Origin: Pandoraea pneumonica
Lineage (GTDB): Bacteria > Pseudomonadota > Gammaproteobacteria > Burkholderiales > Burkholderiaceae
Length of the DNA stretch: 64,000 bases
Assembly (NCBI RefSeq): GCF_902459645.1
Contig: NZ_CABPSK010000002.1
Span: 1,328,767 to 1,392,766 of the forward strand
Direction: 5' to 3'
Part shown: positions 1-13,074 of the stretch, in pieces
Layout: each line of letters starts with the position of its first letter
Numbering within the stretch: position 1 is the first letter of the stretch
The notes under the pieces: model-generated
Told to the model about the DNA's origin: nothing
Databases searched by the model: none
What the model saw: only the letters and a program-made list of their open reading frames with translations
Translations under genes and position numbers: made by a program

Positions 1-1
1 T

Positions 2-748
2 TCGCCGATATTCACTGCCGACCCAGCGCCCGCATCCACTGGCACGACAAATCAACAACTCAACGCGATTGCGCCCGCACCTTCGCCGTCATTACCGTTC
101 GACACGCTGGTTCAAACGACCGCGCGCGACTATTCGCTCGACGCGGCGCTGCTGCATGCGATGGTCAGCGTGGAGTCGGGCTACGACGCACTCGCGGTCT
201 CGCCCAAGGGGGCCATAGGTTTGATGCAGGTGCGGCCGCAGACCGGGGCGCGCTTCGGGTTTCGACGTCTGGAAGACCCGGCCGAGAATTTGCGGGCCGG
301 GGCGTCCTACTTGCAATGGTTGCTCACCCGCTTCGACGGGGATTTGTCGCTGGCGCTGGCGGCGTACAACGCAGGGGAGGGCGCGGTGCTGCGTTACGGG
401 CGGCAAGTGCCGCCGTTTCGCGAAACACAGGATTACGTGCGCAAAGTGATGGCGGGGTATTCGCGGCTGACGGTCATGCCGTCGAAAAACACGGAAACCG
501 TCGTTGCGCCTGCTTCGCCAAGCGCTACCGCCGCGACGCCCACCGATGTGGCTAAGGTTCGGGCGCTGCCGCGCGATCGGCGCGATGGCCATGGAAGCCG
601 TGAGAGCGGCGATGTGCGGGCGTGGCAGATTTTGCGGGGGCTTGGCGCCCTGGTGACGCGCAGCCCGTCAAAGCGGACCGCGCCCACGATGGGCCGCGAT
701 CAACCGGCTGTCGTCATGCCAGCGAGCCAGACTCGCCGGTCGCCATGA
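2..748 (+). CDS. Lytic transglycosylase (SLT domain), 5' end cut by window
   Basis: The reading frame is open from the first bases of the window, so the N-terminus and start codon lie outside. The visible part holds a complete SLT (goose-lysozyme-like) fold: the ES motif with the probable catalytic glutamate (SVESGYD), the GLMQV motif, the AAYNAGEGAV motif and a C-terminal YVRKVMAGY segment. Proteins of this family cleave peptidoglycan glycan strands in the periplasm, forming 1,6-anhydro ends. The approximately 90-residue tail after the domain is low-complexity and Ala/Thr/Arg-rich. The domain call is firm; the specific member cannot be named. It is convergent with the glutathione S-transferase gene, 18 bases away. 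Confidence 0.85.
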   Translation, partial: SPIFTADPAPASTGTTNQQLNAIAPAPSPSLPFDTLVQTTARDYSLDAALLHAMVSVESGYDALAVSPKGAIGLMQVRPQTGARFGFRRLEDPAENLRAGASYLQWLLTRFDGDLSLALAAYNAGEGAVLRYGRQVPPFRETQDYVRKVMAGYSRLTVMPSKNTETVVAPASPSATAATPTDVAKVRALPRDRRDGHGSRESGDVRAWQILRGLGALVTRSPSKRTAPTMGRDQPAVVMPASQTRRSP

Positions 749-766
749 CGCGCCGATCAATGCCGC

Positions 767-3057
<2,291 letters not shown>

Positions 3058-3081
3058 CGCTAAGCCGTACCGCTGTAAATG

Positions 3082-3107
3082 AAAAGGGCCGCTGATGCGG
3101 CCCTTTT
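3082..3107 (+). terminator. Rho-independent terminator after purB
   Basis: A hairpin AAAAGGGCCGC / GCGGCCCTTTT with a TGAT loop is followed by a short T run, 25 bases after the purB stop. Confidence 0.9.
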
Positions 3108-3177
3108 TGCGTGTCATACGGGGTACTGAGTAGCTTGTGTATCATAGCCGGACAATTCATAAGGAGAATCCCCGCAA

Positions 3178-3627
3178 ATGAAGCTCGCCCTTGCACTCGC
3201 TACTCTCGCCGCAGCGCTGGTCCCGGCACTTTCGCACGCGCAATTCGCCAAGCCGGAAGACGCCGTGGAGTACCGCCAGTCGGCCCTGTTCCTGCTCGGT
3301 AACCACTTCGGCCGCATCGGTGCGGTCGTCAAGGGCGACGCGCCGTTCAACAAGGACGACGTGGCCAAGAACGCCGAACTCGTCGCCACGCTCTCGAAGC
3401 TGCCGTGGCCCGCGTTCGAAGGCGGTCAGACGACCGCTAAGAGCAAGGCAAAGCCGGAAGTCTTCACCGACAAGGTGAAGTTCCAGCAAGCGCAGGAGAA
3501 GATGGAAACGGCCGTGGCGCAGCTCAACACGGTGGCCAAGGGCGGCGATCTGGCATCGATCAAGAAGGCCTTCGGCGACGCCGCACAGACCTGCAAGAGC
3601 TGCCACGACAACTTCCGCGCGAAGTAA
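3178..3627 (+). CDS. Cytochrome c' / c-556 family protein
   Basis: A 149-residue exported haem protein. Residues 1-21 form a signal peptide ending in SHA before QFAKPED. The mature four-helix bundle ends with the C-terminal haem-attachment motif CKSCHDNFRAK, typical of cytochrome c' and c-556, where the CXXCH lies close to the C-terminus. These periplasmic cytochromes bind high-spin haem and may handle NO or shuttle electrons. AAGGAG at 3161-3166 sets the start. The downstream terminator makes it monocistronic; a cytochrome b561 gene lies convergent beyond it and could be an electron-transfer partner (inference). Confidence 0.92.
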   Translation: MKLALALATLAAALVPALSHAQFAKPEDAVEYRQSALFLLGNHFGRIGAVVKGDAPFNKDDVAKNAELVATLSKLPWPAFEGGQTTAKSKAKPEVFTDKVKFQQAQEKMETAVAQLNTVAKGGDLASIKKAFGDAAQTCKSCHDNFRAK

Positions 3628-3678
3628 GTCGATTCATTGCGTCGGTGAGGAGGCTTTCGCCATGGCGGACCTCCCATG

Positions 3679-3717
3679 AAAAAGACCGGTCCCCGAAAGG
3701 GCACCGGTCTTTTTTTG
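3679..3717 (+). terminator. Rho-independent terminator after cytochrome c'
   Basis: The stem AAAAAGACCGGT / ACCGGTCTTTTTTT with a C/G-rich loop is flanked by A and T tracts and may act in both directions between the convergent cytochrome genes. Confidence 0.88.
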
Positions 3718-3762
3718 TCTCGCGAGGGCGCTTGTCGGCGCTTGCTCGATGCGCGTCCGAAA

Positions 3763-4449
3763 TCAGTACGACGGCAGCGAAGCGACGGCCGGCGTGAGAT
3801 GCACGATGCGATACACCACCGCCGACGCCAGCACGATCAGCACCAGTGCGCCGGCGCGCACGCGCCAGTCGTCGCGCGCGGGCGGCGTGGGCGTCGCGAG
3901 CGGCTTGTCGCCGACGATCATCGGCGTAATCAGGTCCTTCTTACGGCGCACGCGATAGTAGACAATCGCCACCACGTGCAACACCACCAACGCGACGAGC
4001 ACCCACTGGTTGCGTTGATGCCAGCCGGTCAGCCAGTCGCTCAAATCCTTATCGATGAATTTGACGAGCGGGCCGTCGTTGAAGATGTCGTCGTTCGAGA
4101 AGAGCCCGAGCACTGCCTGAATGCCAAAGAACAGCAGCATGGCGATGACCGAGAGTCCGCCCAACGGCGTGTGACCGGCGAAGCGGGCATCAGTGGTGTC
4201 GGGCGCGCGCAGCGATTTGAAAAACGTACGCGGGCCGGTCATGAAGTCGCAAAAACGTGCGTAGCGCGGCCCCACGAGCCCCCAAACCAAGCGGAACATC
4301 AGCAGCGCGAGAATCGCGTAGCCGCACCAGAAGTGATAGATCATCGCGTTGCCGCCGGTCTTCGCGGTGACATAGGCGGTGAGCGCCAGCACGACGAACG
4401 ACCAGTGGAACAAACGGGTGGGCAGGTCCCAGATGCGGATCGGTTTCAT
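3763..4449 (-). CDS. Cytochrome b561-type membrane protein
   Basis: A 228-residue inner-membrane dihaem b-type cytochrome domain. It opens with IWDLPTRLFHWSF, where the His is a probable haem ligand in helix 1. Other helices carry IYHFWCGYAILALLMFRLVWG, the HTPLGG loop, WHQRNQW and ALVVLHVVAIVYYR, supplying further axial His residues. Proteins of this kind pass electrons between quinol and periplasmic c-type cytochromes. The start at 4449 is preferred over an in-frame start at 4491, because the latter overlaps the terminator of the secDF operon. The periplasmic cytochrome c' gene lies convergent on the opposite strand. Confidence 0.9.
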   Translation of the reverse strand: MKPIRIWDLPTRLFHWSFVVLALTAYVTAKTGGNAMIYHFWCGYAILALLMFRLVWGLVGPRYARFCDFMTGPRTFFKSLRAPDTTDARFAGHTPLGGLSVIAMLLFFGIQAVLGLFSNDDIFNDGPLVKFIDKDLSDWLTGWHQRNQWVLVALVVLHVVAIVYYRVRRKKDLITPMIVGDKPLATPTPPARDDWRVRAGALVLIVLASAVVYRIVHLTPAVASLPSY

Positions 4450-4473
4450 GGCGGAGAAAGGCGTGAATAATGG

Positions 4474-4505
4474 AAAAAAACCGCCGGACATGCCGGCGGT
4501 TTTTT
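4474..4505 (-). terminator. Terminator of the queA-tgt-yajC-secD-secF operon
   Basis: A nearly perfect hairpin AAAAAAACCGCCGG / CCGGCGGTTTTTTT with a five-base loop lies 29 bases past the secF stop. A and T runs on both sides make it a strong terminator. Confidence 0.92.
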
Positions 4506-4533
4506 GACTGACTGCTAACGCATCGCGTGTCGA

Positions 4534-5511
4534 TCAGACACGTGCACCGAAGTTCGGATCGTTGCGGTCGACGCCGTCTTCTTCGTCCTTGCCGCTGTGC
4601 TTGATGAGGTCTTCGCGCTTCACGCCGAACCACATCGCCAATGCAGCTGCCACGAACACCGACGAGTAGATACCGAACAGAATACCCACGGTCAGTGCCA
4701 GTGCGAAGTAGTGCAGCGTCTGGCCACCGAAGAAGAACATCGAGAGCACCATCATTTCCGTGCTGGCGTGGGTGATGATCGTACGCGACATGGTCGTCGT
4801 AATCGCGTGGTCGATCACCTCCTGCACGGTGGCCTTGCGCATCTTGCGGAAGGTCTCGCGAATCCGGTCGAAGATAACGACCGACTCGTTCACCGAGTAG
4901 CCCAGCACTGCCAGCACCCCCGCAAGCACCGCCAGTGAGAACTCCCACTGGAAGTACGCGAAGAAGCCCAGAATGATCACCACGTCGTGCAAGTTGGCGA
5001 TCACGCCGGCCACTGCGAATTTCCATTCGAAGCGGAACGACAGGTAAATGATGATGCCCACCACCACGAACGTGAGCGCCAGCAACCCGTCGGTGAAGAG
5101 CTCGTGGCCGATCTGCGGGCCGACGAATTCCACGCGGCGAAGCTGCACGTCAGGCGTGTCGGCCTTCAAGGCGCCCATCACGGCGTCGCTTTGCTGCGCG
5201 CTGGTGATTTGCTTGCCGTCCGGGCCGTTCTGAATCGGCAGACGGATCATCACGTCGCGCGAGGTGCCGAAGCTCTGCACCTGCACGTCGCGATAGCCCA
5301 GCTTGCCGACTTCGCCGCGAATCTTCTCGAGATCGGCTGCCTGCGTGTAAGCCACTTCCATGACCGTCCCGCCGGTGAACTCGATCGACATATGCAAACC
5401 GCGCGTCGCCAAGAAGAACACCGCCGCCACGAACGTGAGCGCCGAGATGATGTTGAAGATCAGGGCGTGCCGCATGAACGGCACGTCTTTCTTGATGCGG
5501 AAAAATTCCAT
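4534..5511 (-). CDS. secF: Protein translocase subunit SecF
   Basis: A 325-residue inner-membrane protein that works with SecD to use the proton-motive force to complete protein export. It has six expected membrane segments: the first near residues 15-35, then a periplasmic domain opened by IEFTGGTVMEV, then a five-helix block with SFRFEWKFAVAG and the family hallmark GYSVNESVVIFDRIRE. The C-terminus is a charged, Asp/Glu-rich tail. It starts 24 bases after the secD stop on the same strand. Length is normal for proteobacteria. Confidence 0.97.
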   Translation of the reverse strand: MEFFRIKKDVPFMRHALIFNIISALTFVAAVFFLATRGLHMSIEFTGGTVMEVAYTQAADLEKIRGEVGKLGYRDVQVQSFGTSRDVMIRLPIQNGPDGKQITSAQQSDAVMGALKADTPDVQLRRVEFVGPQIGHELFTDGLLALTFVVVGIIIYLSFRFEWKFAVAGVIANLHDVVIILGFFAYFQWEFSLAVLAGVLAVLGYSVNESVVIFDRIRETFRKMRKATVQEVIDHAITTTMSRTIITHASTEMMVLSMFFFGGQTLHYFALALTVGILFGIYSSVFVAAALAMWFGVKREDLIKHSGKDEEDGVDRNDPNFGARV

Positions 5512-5535
5512 GACTGTTTCCTCTCGCGCCTGCGG

Positions 5536-7428
5536 TTATTGCTCGCCTGCGTCGGGTGCGTTCTTCGCACCGTCCGGGCGCCAGACTTGACCGATCGCCA
5601 GCGACTTAAGCTTGCGACGGCCGCCGTACCACAGGTTGACCAGGCCGCGCGAGAAGAACACGGCAGAGAACATCGAGGTCAGGATACCCAGGCAGTGCAC
5701 CACGGCAAACGCGCGCACCGGGCCCGAACCGAAGGCCAGCAGCGCCAGACCGGCGATCAGCGTGGTCACGTTCGAGTCCAGAATCGTGGCCCAAGCATGT
5801 TCGAAGCCCAGCGAGATGGCCTTTTGCGCCGAAGCGCCGGCCCGCAGTTCTTCACGAATACGCTCGTTGATCAGCACGTTCGCGTCGATGGCCATACCGA
5901 GCGTGAGCGCGATAGCGGCGATACCCGGCAGCGTCAACGTGGCTTGCATCAACGAGAGCATGGCCACGAGCAGCAACAGGTTGAACAGCAGAGCGATCAC
6001 CGAGAACACGCCGAACAGCATGTAGTACATCATCATGAACAGGGCGATGGCGATCAGGCCGTACATCACCGAGTCCACACCCTTTTGCACGTTGTCGGCA
6101 CCGAGGCTCGGGCCGATCGTGCGTTCTTCGATGATTTCCATCGGCGCAGCCAGCGAACCGGCGCGCAGCAGCAGCGCCAGATCGTTAGCACCCTGTGCCG
6201 AGCCCATGCCGGTGATCTGGAAGCTCTGGCCCAGTTCGCTGCGGATGTTCGCCACCGTCAGCACTTCGCCCTTGCCCTTTTCGAACAGCACGATCGCCAT
6301 CGGCTTGCCGATGTTGTCGCGCGAGACATCGCGCAACACGCGTCCGCCTGCGGCGTCGAGCTTGATGTTCACCGACGGTTGCTGGTGATCGTCGAAACCG
6401 GCGGCGGCGCTCGTGATGCGATCGCCGCTGAAGATCACCGAACGCTTGAGCAGCACCGGCGCGCCATTGCCGTGCAGGAACAGTTCGTCCTGCGGCGGCA
6501 CCGGCGTGTCGGCCGACACGATACGCGGTGCGTCCGGGTCAGCCAGGCGGGCTTCGAGCGTTGCCGTACGACCGATGATGTCCTTTGCCTTGGCCGTGTC
6601 TTGCACGCCCGGCAACTGAACCACGATGCGGTCCGGACCTTCTTGCTGAATCACCGGTTCGGCCACGCCGAGTTCGTTCACGCGGTTATGCAGCGTGACG
6701 ATGTTCTGCTTGACGGCGTTGTCCTGCACCGCGCGGCGCGCGGCTTCGGTGAACGCACCCACGACCTTGAACGTGCCGTTCGGGCCAGCTTGCGTGGTGT
6801 AGGTGAGGTCAGGCAGGCCATCGGCGAGCACGCCACGGGCACGATCGGCATCGGCTTGATCCGTGAAGGCGACTTCGATACCGCTATCCGTGCGCGTCAC
6901 ACCGTTGTGGCGAATGTTCTTGTCGCGCAGCAGGGAACGGGCGTCGGCAGCCGAAGCGTCGAGGCGCTTCGTGATGGCGCCGGCCATGTCGACTTGCAAC
7001 AGGAAGTGCACACCACCGCGCAGGTCGAGACCGAGGTACATCGGCAGCGCGTGAATCTTGGTCAGCCAGGTCGGCGAAGCCGAGAGCAGGTTGAGCGCGA
7101 CGACATAGGTCGGATCGGTCGGATCGGTGTTCAGCGACGACTGGAGAAGATCTTTGGCACGAAGCTGCGTGTCGGTATCGGAGAAGCGAATACGCACGCT
7201 CGGGTTGCTACCCGTGCTGTCGAACACGGCACCTTGATAGGTGATGTTCTGTGCCTTGAGCGCGTCTTCAGCGCGCGAGAGCGTCGAGGGATCGACCTTG
7301 ACGGTCGCCTTGACGCTGGAAATCTGTACCGCCGGTGTTTCACCGAACAGGTTCGGCAGCGTGTAGAGCACCCCGATGGCAAGCGCCACCAGAATGATGA
7401 TGTATTTCCAGAGAGGATAGCGATTCAT
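5536..7428 (-). CDS. secD: Protein translocase subunit SecD
   Basis: A 630-residue inner-membrane partner of SecF. An N-terminal membrane segment (YIIILVALAIGVLYTLPNLFG) is followed by a large periplasmic region with GLDLRGGVHFLLQVD and VQLPGVQDTAKAKDIIG. The C-terminal multi-helix domain contains AIALTLGMAIDANVLINERIRE, the SecD version of the RND-type proton-relay motif. The gene sits in the conserved order yajC-secD-secF on the minus strand, 139 bases after yajC. Confidence 0.97.
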   Translation of the reverse strand: MNRYPLWKYIIILVALAIGVLYTLPNLFGETPAVQISSVKATVKVDPSTLSRAEDALKAQNITYQGAVFDSTGSNPSVRIRFSDTDTQLRAKDLLQSSLNTDPTDPTYVVALNLLSASPTWLTKIHALPMYLGLDLRGGVHFLLQVDMAGAITKRLDASAADARSLLRDKNIRHNGVTRTDSGIEVAFTDQADADRARGVLADGLPDLTYTTQAGPNGTFKVVGAFTEAARRAVQDNAVKQNIVTLHNRVNELGVAEPVIQQEGPDRIVVQLPGVQDTAKAKDIIGRTATLEARLADPDAPRIVSADTPVPPQDELFLHGNGAPVLLKRSVIFSGDRITSAAAGFDDHQQPSVNIKLDAAGGRVLRDVSRDNIGKPMAIVLFEKGKGEVLTVANIRSELGQSFQITGMGSAQGANDLALLLRAGSLAAPMEIIEERTIGPSLGADNVQKGVDSVMYGLIAIALFMMMYYMLFGVFSVIALLFNLLLLVAMLSLMQATLTLPGIAAIALTLGMAIDANVLINERIREELRAGASAQKAISLGFEHAWATILDSNVTTLIAGLALLAFGSGPVRAFAVVHCLGILTSMFSAVFFSRGLVNLWYGGRRKLKSLAIGQVWRPDGAKNAPDAGEQ

Positions 7429-7567
7429 AGCGGCGGGCTAGGGTGATGCCTCGTGGCAAACCGTGCTTCAGACCAGGCGCATGGCGGCACCCGTTGCCCC
7501 GAGGGCAGAGATGCCGCCAAACGCTGCGGCCGCCAGATACGGCGGCCGCGTGCGGTTGCGCGAAGGA

Positions 7568-7894
7568 TCAGAGCGCCTTGATGGTGCCCTTCGGCAGCAG
7601 GGTCGTGATCGCGCCCTTCTGCACGTTGATCTCGACGTTCTCGGCGATTTCAACGGTCACGAAGGTTTCACCGACCTTCGAGATACGGCCAGCGAGGCCA
7701 CCCGAGGTCACGACTTCGTCGCCCTTGGCGAGCGCAGCCAGCATGTTGCGGGTTTCTTTCTGACGCTTCATTTGCGGACGGATCATGATGAAGTACAGCA
7801 CCACGAACATCAGCACGAGCGGCAGGAAGCTCATCAGGTTGCTGGTCGAGCTAGCGGCGCCAGCCGTCTGAGCGAAGGCTTCGGAAATCAGCAC
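7568..7894 (-). CDS. yajC: Preprotein translocase accessory subunit YajC
   Basis: A 108-residue protein with one membrane segment (SFLPLVLMFVVLYFIMI) followed by the invariant RPQMKRQKE motif and a small cytoplasmic domain. It associates with SecDF and the Sec holotranslocon. The start codon is GTG at 7894, supported by AAGGAG about eight bases upstream on the minus strand. It lies between tgt and secD in the classical operon order. Confidence 0.96.
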   Translation of the reverse strand: MLISEAFAQTAGAASSTSNLMSFLPLVLMFVVLYFIMIRPQMKRQKETRNMLAALAKGDEVVTSGGLAGRISKVGETFVTVEIAENVEINVQKGAITTLLPKGTIKAL

Positions 7895-8062
7895 GTTCGG
7901 TTCTCCTTATGTGTAAGACGTGTAAAAGCCGCGTGTGGCCGGTTGCCCGGTCACGCGCGGCATGTGTTTCGGTGCGAGGATGCAGGATCCAAGCCCGGCA
8001 TTTTACCACCGCCCGACCCCGTTCCTCCGGGGATTCGGTGCCTGAGTTTCAGGCACGCACCT

Positions 8063-9283
<1,221 letters not shown>

Positions 9284-9399
9284 CTATTGTACCGGGTCGG
9301 GCAGGGGCGGTTAGAGAAGTGTCGTACAGACGGCGGCTGGCCGGGAGCGGAGACGGTGCGACGGCACCAGCCAGCCGCGCCGGCCAAGCCAGCGATGCA

Positions 9400-10482
9400 T
9401 CAAGCCGCCGCTTTCGGCGCTTCGTGCATCTCTTCGCGCGACAGAATCATCGCGTCGCCATAGCTGAAGAAGCGGTAACGCTGCTCGATGGCGTGACGGT
9501 AGGCCGCGCGGATCGTCTCCATGCCCGAGAACGCCGACACGAGCATGAGCAGCGTCGACTTGGGCAAGTGGAAGTTGGTGATCAAGCGGTCGACCAGTTG
9601 GAAGCGGTAGCCCGGCGTGATGAAGATATCGGTCTCGGTACTGCCCGCACGCAACGTGCCGGGTTCGCCACCCGCTGCCAGCGCCGCCTGCGCGGCCGAT
9701 TCGAGCGCCCGCATCGACGTCGTGCCCACGGCGATCACGCGGCCGCCGCGTGCGCGCGTGGCGGCGATAGCCTCGACCAGTTCGGGGGTGATTTCGTACC
9801 ACTCCGAGTGCATCTTGTGTTCGTCGAGCTTTTCCACGCGCACGGGCTGGAACGTACCGGCGCCCACATGCAGCGTGAGCGTCGCGCGCTGCACACCGAG
9901 GGCATCGAGTCGTGCGAAGAGCCCGTCGTCGAAGTGCAGCCCAGCGGTCGGGGCCGCCACGGCACCGGGGTTGCGGGCGTAGACGGTCTGATAGCGCGTC
10001 TCGTCGCCCGCATCGGCTTCATGGGCGATATACGGCGGCAGCGGCAGACGCCCGTAGGTTTCCAGCAAGGGATAGCAGTCGCTCGGGAAGTGCAGCGTGT
10101 AGAACGGATCGACGCGCTCGCCGACGGTGACTTCGAAGGCATCGGCCAGCCGCAGCACCGTGCCCGGCCCCGGGCTCTTGCTCGCGCGGATCTGGGCGAG
10201 CACCGTGGTGCTGTCGATCACGCGCTCGACGAGGACTTCGATCTTGCCGCCGCTGGCCTTCTGGCCGAACAGGCGCGCCTTGATGACGCGAGTGTCGTTG
10301 AACACGAGCAAATCGCCGGGTGCCAGCAGACCGGGCAGGTCGGCGAAACGGCGATCGTAGAGATGGGGCGGCGTGACGCTGCCGTCGACCTCCAGCAAGC
10401 GGCTGGCGGTGCGCTCGGCGAGCGCGGTCTGCGCGATCAGTTCGGGCGGCAGGTCGAAATCGAAATCGGAAAGGGTATACAT
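9400..10482 (-). CDS. queA: S-adenosylmethionine:tRNA ribosyltransferase-isomerase
   Basis: A 360-residue enzyme that moves the ribosyl part of SAM onto preQ1-modified tRNA to make epoxyqueuosine. The family's N-terminus ([15 protein letters not shown]), [36 protein letters not shown] and the C-terminal [16 protein letters not shown] block are all present. It is the first gene of the queA-tgt-yajC-secD-secF operon. It is divergent from recG with 100 bases between the starts, so both promoters must lie at 10483-10582. Confidence 0.97.
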   Translation of the reverse strand: MYTLSDFDFDLPPELIAQTALAERTASRLLEVDGSVTPPHLYDRRFADLPGLLAPGDLLVFNDTRVIKARLFGQKASGGKIEVLVERVIDSTTVLAQIRASKSPGPGTVLRLADAFEVTVGERVDPFYTLHFPSDCYPLLETYGRLPLPPYIAHEADAGDETRYQTVYARNPGAVAAPTAGLHFDDGLFARLDALGVQRATLTLHVGAGTFQPVRVEKLDEHKMHSEWYEITPELVEAIAATRARGGRVIAVGTTSMRALESAAQAALAAGGEPGTLRAGSTETDIFITPGYRFQLVDRLITNFHLPKSTLLMLVSAFSGMETIRAAYRHAIEQRYRFFSYGDAMILSREEMHEAPKAAA

Positions 10483-10582
10483 CAGCGTTTACAATGCGTA
10501 GCAACCGACATTTTACTTGGTTCGTCGGGTGCCTTGCCGATATGGCGTGCACCCGGGGATCAACCCCTGACGCCGCGACTGC

Positions 10583-12904
10583 ATGACCGAACGCCGAATG
10601 CCCGCCCCAGCGCCTGCTGCCGACCTTGTGGATCTCGCCGATGCTGCCGAAAGTGCACCCGGGGAGACCGGGGCCGCACGCCGGGGCAAGGTGCCAGCAA
10701 AGCCGAAGGCAGCCACCAAGCGTGGTGCAAAAGCGAAAGCTGCGAAGTCCGCCAATGACAGCGCAGACGACAGCGCCAACGGTGCCGCAGTCAACGGAAA
10801 ATCCGCCAAAAAGCCTGCCGAAAAGCCCGCCCCGGGCAGCAGCGCCGCCCGCAAAGGCAGCGCGGATAAGCTCGCCAAGCTCGGTCTCAAACGTGACATC
10901 GATCTGATCCTGCATCTGCCGATGCGCTACGAGGACGAGACACGCCTGAGCAAGATCGGCGATGTGCTCCCCAGCGAGTTGGCGCAGGTCGAAGGCACGG
11001 TCACGTCTAGCGAAGTCGCCTACCGTCCGCGCCGCCAATGGCTGGTACGCATCGAAGACGAAGGGCACGAATTAGTGCTGCGTTTTCTGAATTTCTACGG
11101 CAGTCAGCAAAAACAACTCTCTGTGGGAACCCGAGTGCGCGTGCGCGGCGAAGTGCGTGGCGGTTTCTTCGGGCTGGAGATGGTGCATCCGGCGTATCGC
11201 GTGGTGTCCGATGCCTCGCAACCGCTGCCTGAAGCGCTCACGCCGGTCTATCCAAGCGCCGCCGGGTTGTCGCAAGCGTATCTGCGCAAAGCCATCCACA
11301 ACGCCATGGAGCGCACGCCGCTCCCCGAACTGCTGCCGCCTGGATTGCTGCAAGCGGCCATTGGTCCGGACCATCCGCTGCCGCCGTTGGCCGACGCCGT
11401 ACGGCTGCTGCACGCACCGCCCCCCAAAGTTTCCGAAACCTCGCTCATGGAGCGTTCGCACCCCGCATGGCTGCGGATCAAGTGCGAAGAACTGCTGGCG
11501 CAACAACTCTCGCTCAAGCGGGCGCAGGCGGCACGCCGACGTCTGGCCGCGCCGTCGCTCGGTAAGCACGTCCCCGGCGGACTGCTCGAGCGATTCGAAG
11601 CGGCGCTGCCGTTCAAGCTGACGGGCGCCCAGCAGCGCGTGTGGGCCGAGATTCGTGCCGATTTAGCCGAGCCGCATCCGATGCAGCGTCTGTTGCAAGG
11701 CGATGTGGGCAGCGGCAAGACCATCATTGCGGCGCTCGCCGCGACGCAGGCCATCGACGCGGGCTTTCAGGCCGCCATCATGGCCCCGACGGAAATTCTC
11801 GCCGAGCAGCATCTACGCAAGCTTTCCGCATGGCTCACCCCGTTGGGCGTGGAAGTCGCGTGGCTCGCGGGCAGCATGAAGGCGAAGGAAAAGCGCGAAG
11901 CGCTCGCACGCGTGGCGAGCGGCGAAGCACAGCTTGTCATCGGCACGCACGCGATCATTCAGGACACGGTGACCTTCGCCCGTCTCGGCATGGCGGTGGT
12001 CGACGAGCAGCACCGCTTCGGCGTGGCACAGCGTCTGGCATTGCGCAGCAAGATGGCGACCGCAGGCATGGGTGCAAACGCCATGCCGCACCAACTGATG
12101 ATGAGTGCGACGCCGATTCCGCGCACGCTCGCCATGACGTACTACGCCGATCTCGACGTCTCCGTCATCGACGAGTTACCGCCGGGGCGCAGCCCTGTGG
12201 TGACGAAGCTGATCAGCGACACGCGCCGCGCCGAAGTGGTCGATCGCGTGCGCGCGGCGGCGCTGGCGGGGCGTCAGGTCTACTGGGTGTGTCCGCTCAT
12301 CGAGGAAAGCGAGGCGCTGCAATTGCAGACCGCCGTCGACACGCATGCGCAACTGGTCGCGGCGTTGCCCGAGTTGCGCGTGGGGCTGGTGCATGGCCGC
12401 CTAGCACCCGCGGAGAAGGCCGCCGTCATGGACGACTTCACGCGCGGCGACACGCATCTGCTCGTCGCCACGACTGTGATCGAAGTGGGCGTTGACGTGC
12501 CCAATGCGTCGCTCATGGTGATCGAGCACGCGGAGCGTTTCGGCCTTGCACAGTTGCACCAGTTGCGTGGGCGAGTGGGGCGCGGCTCGGCCGAATCGGT
12601 GTGCTTGCTGATGTACGCGTCGCCGCTGTCGATGGGGGCCAAGGCGCGCCTGCAAACGATGCGGGAAACGACCGACGGCTTCGTCATCGCCCGTCGCGAC
12701 CTTGAAATTCGCGGCCCGGGCGAGTTTCTCGGCGCTCGGCAGTCTGGCGCGGCGATGCTGCGCTTTGTCGATCTGAACGAGGACGGCTGGATGATTCCCG
12801 GCGCGCAGGAAGCGGCGGAACAACTGCTGGCGTCGCATCCTGGCGCGGTCGCGGCCCATTTGGAGCGTTGGCTCGGCGCTCGCGAGGACTATTTGAAAGC
12901 CTGA
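10583..12904 (+). CDS. recG: ATP-dependent DNA helicase RecG
   Basis: A 773-residue replication-fork remodelling helicase. After an unusual N-terminal tail of about 95 residues rich in Ala, Lys, Asp and Ser, the wedge/OB domain begins at about residue 96 (LGLKRDIDLILHLPMRYEDET). Helicase motifs follow: Walker A LLQGDVGSGKTIIAALA, motif Ia, the DEQH box (VVDEQHRFGV), motif III MSATPIPRTLA, and the C-terminal TTVIEVGVDVPNA and QLRGRVGRG (motif VI). The LEIRGPGEFLGARQSG TRG-type segment is also present. E. coli RecG is about 693 residues; most of the extra length is the tail. Confidence 0.96.
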   Translation: MTERRMPAPAPAADLVDLADAAESAPGETGAARRGKVPAKPKAATKRGAKAKAAKSANDSADDSANGAAVNGKSAKKPAEKPAPGSSAARKGSADKLAKLGLKRDIDLILHLPMRYEDETRLSKIGDVLPSELAQVEGTVTSSEVAYRPRRQWLVRIEDEGHELVLRFLNFYGSQQKQLSVGTRVRVRGEVRGGFFGLEMVHPAYRVVSDASQPLPEALTPVYPSAAGLSQAYLRKAIHNAMERTPLPELLPPGLLQAAIGPDHPLPPLADAVRLLHAPPPKVSETSLMERSHPAWLRIKCEELLAQQLSLKRAQAARRRLAAPSLGKHVPGGLLERFEAALPFKLTGAQQRVWAEIRADLAEPHPMQRLLQGDVGSGKTIIAALAATQAIDAGFQAAIMAPTEILAEQHLRKLSAWLTPLGVEVAWLAGSMKAKEKREALARVASGEAQLVIGTHAIIQDTVTFARLGMAVVDEQHRFGVAQRLALRSKMATAGMGANAMPHQLMMSATPIPRTLAMTYYADLDVSVIDELPPGRSPVVTKLISDTRRAEVVDRVRAAALAGRQVYWVCPLIEESEALQLQTAVDTHAQLVAALPELRVGLVHGRLAPAEKAAVMDDFTRGDTHLLVATTVIEVGVDVPNASLMVIEHAERFGLAQLHQLRGRVGRGSAESVCLLMYASPLSMGAKARLQTMRETTDGFVIARRDLEIRGPGEFLGARQSGAAMLRFVDLNEDGWMIPGAQEAAEQLLASHPGAVAAHLERWLGAREDYLKA

Positions 12905-13074
12905 GCGGGCACGGGCGGCGCAATCTGCGGTGAATTCGACGGGTTGCGCATCGTGATCCATGGTGTGCCCACGATCGGGCGTCGCCTGAAAACGGGCAAT
13001 GGCCGCTCGATTGTGCTATAAAAAACAAAATCTATCGATTGCGGTAATCCGATTAATTTACAGGTTAGGACGAC

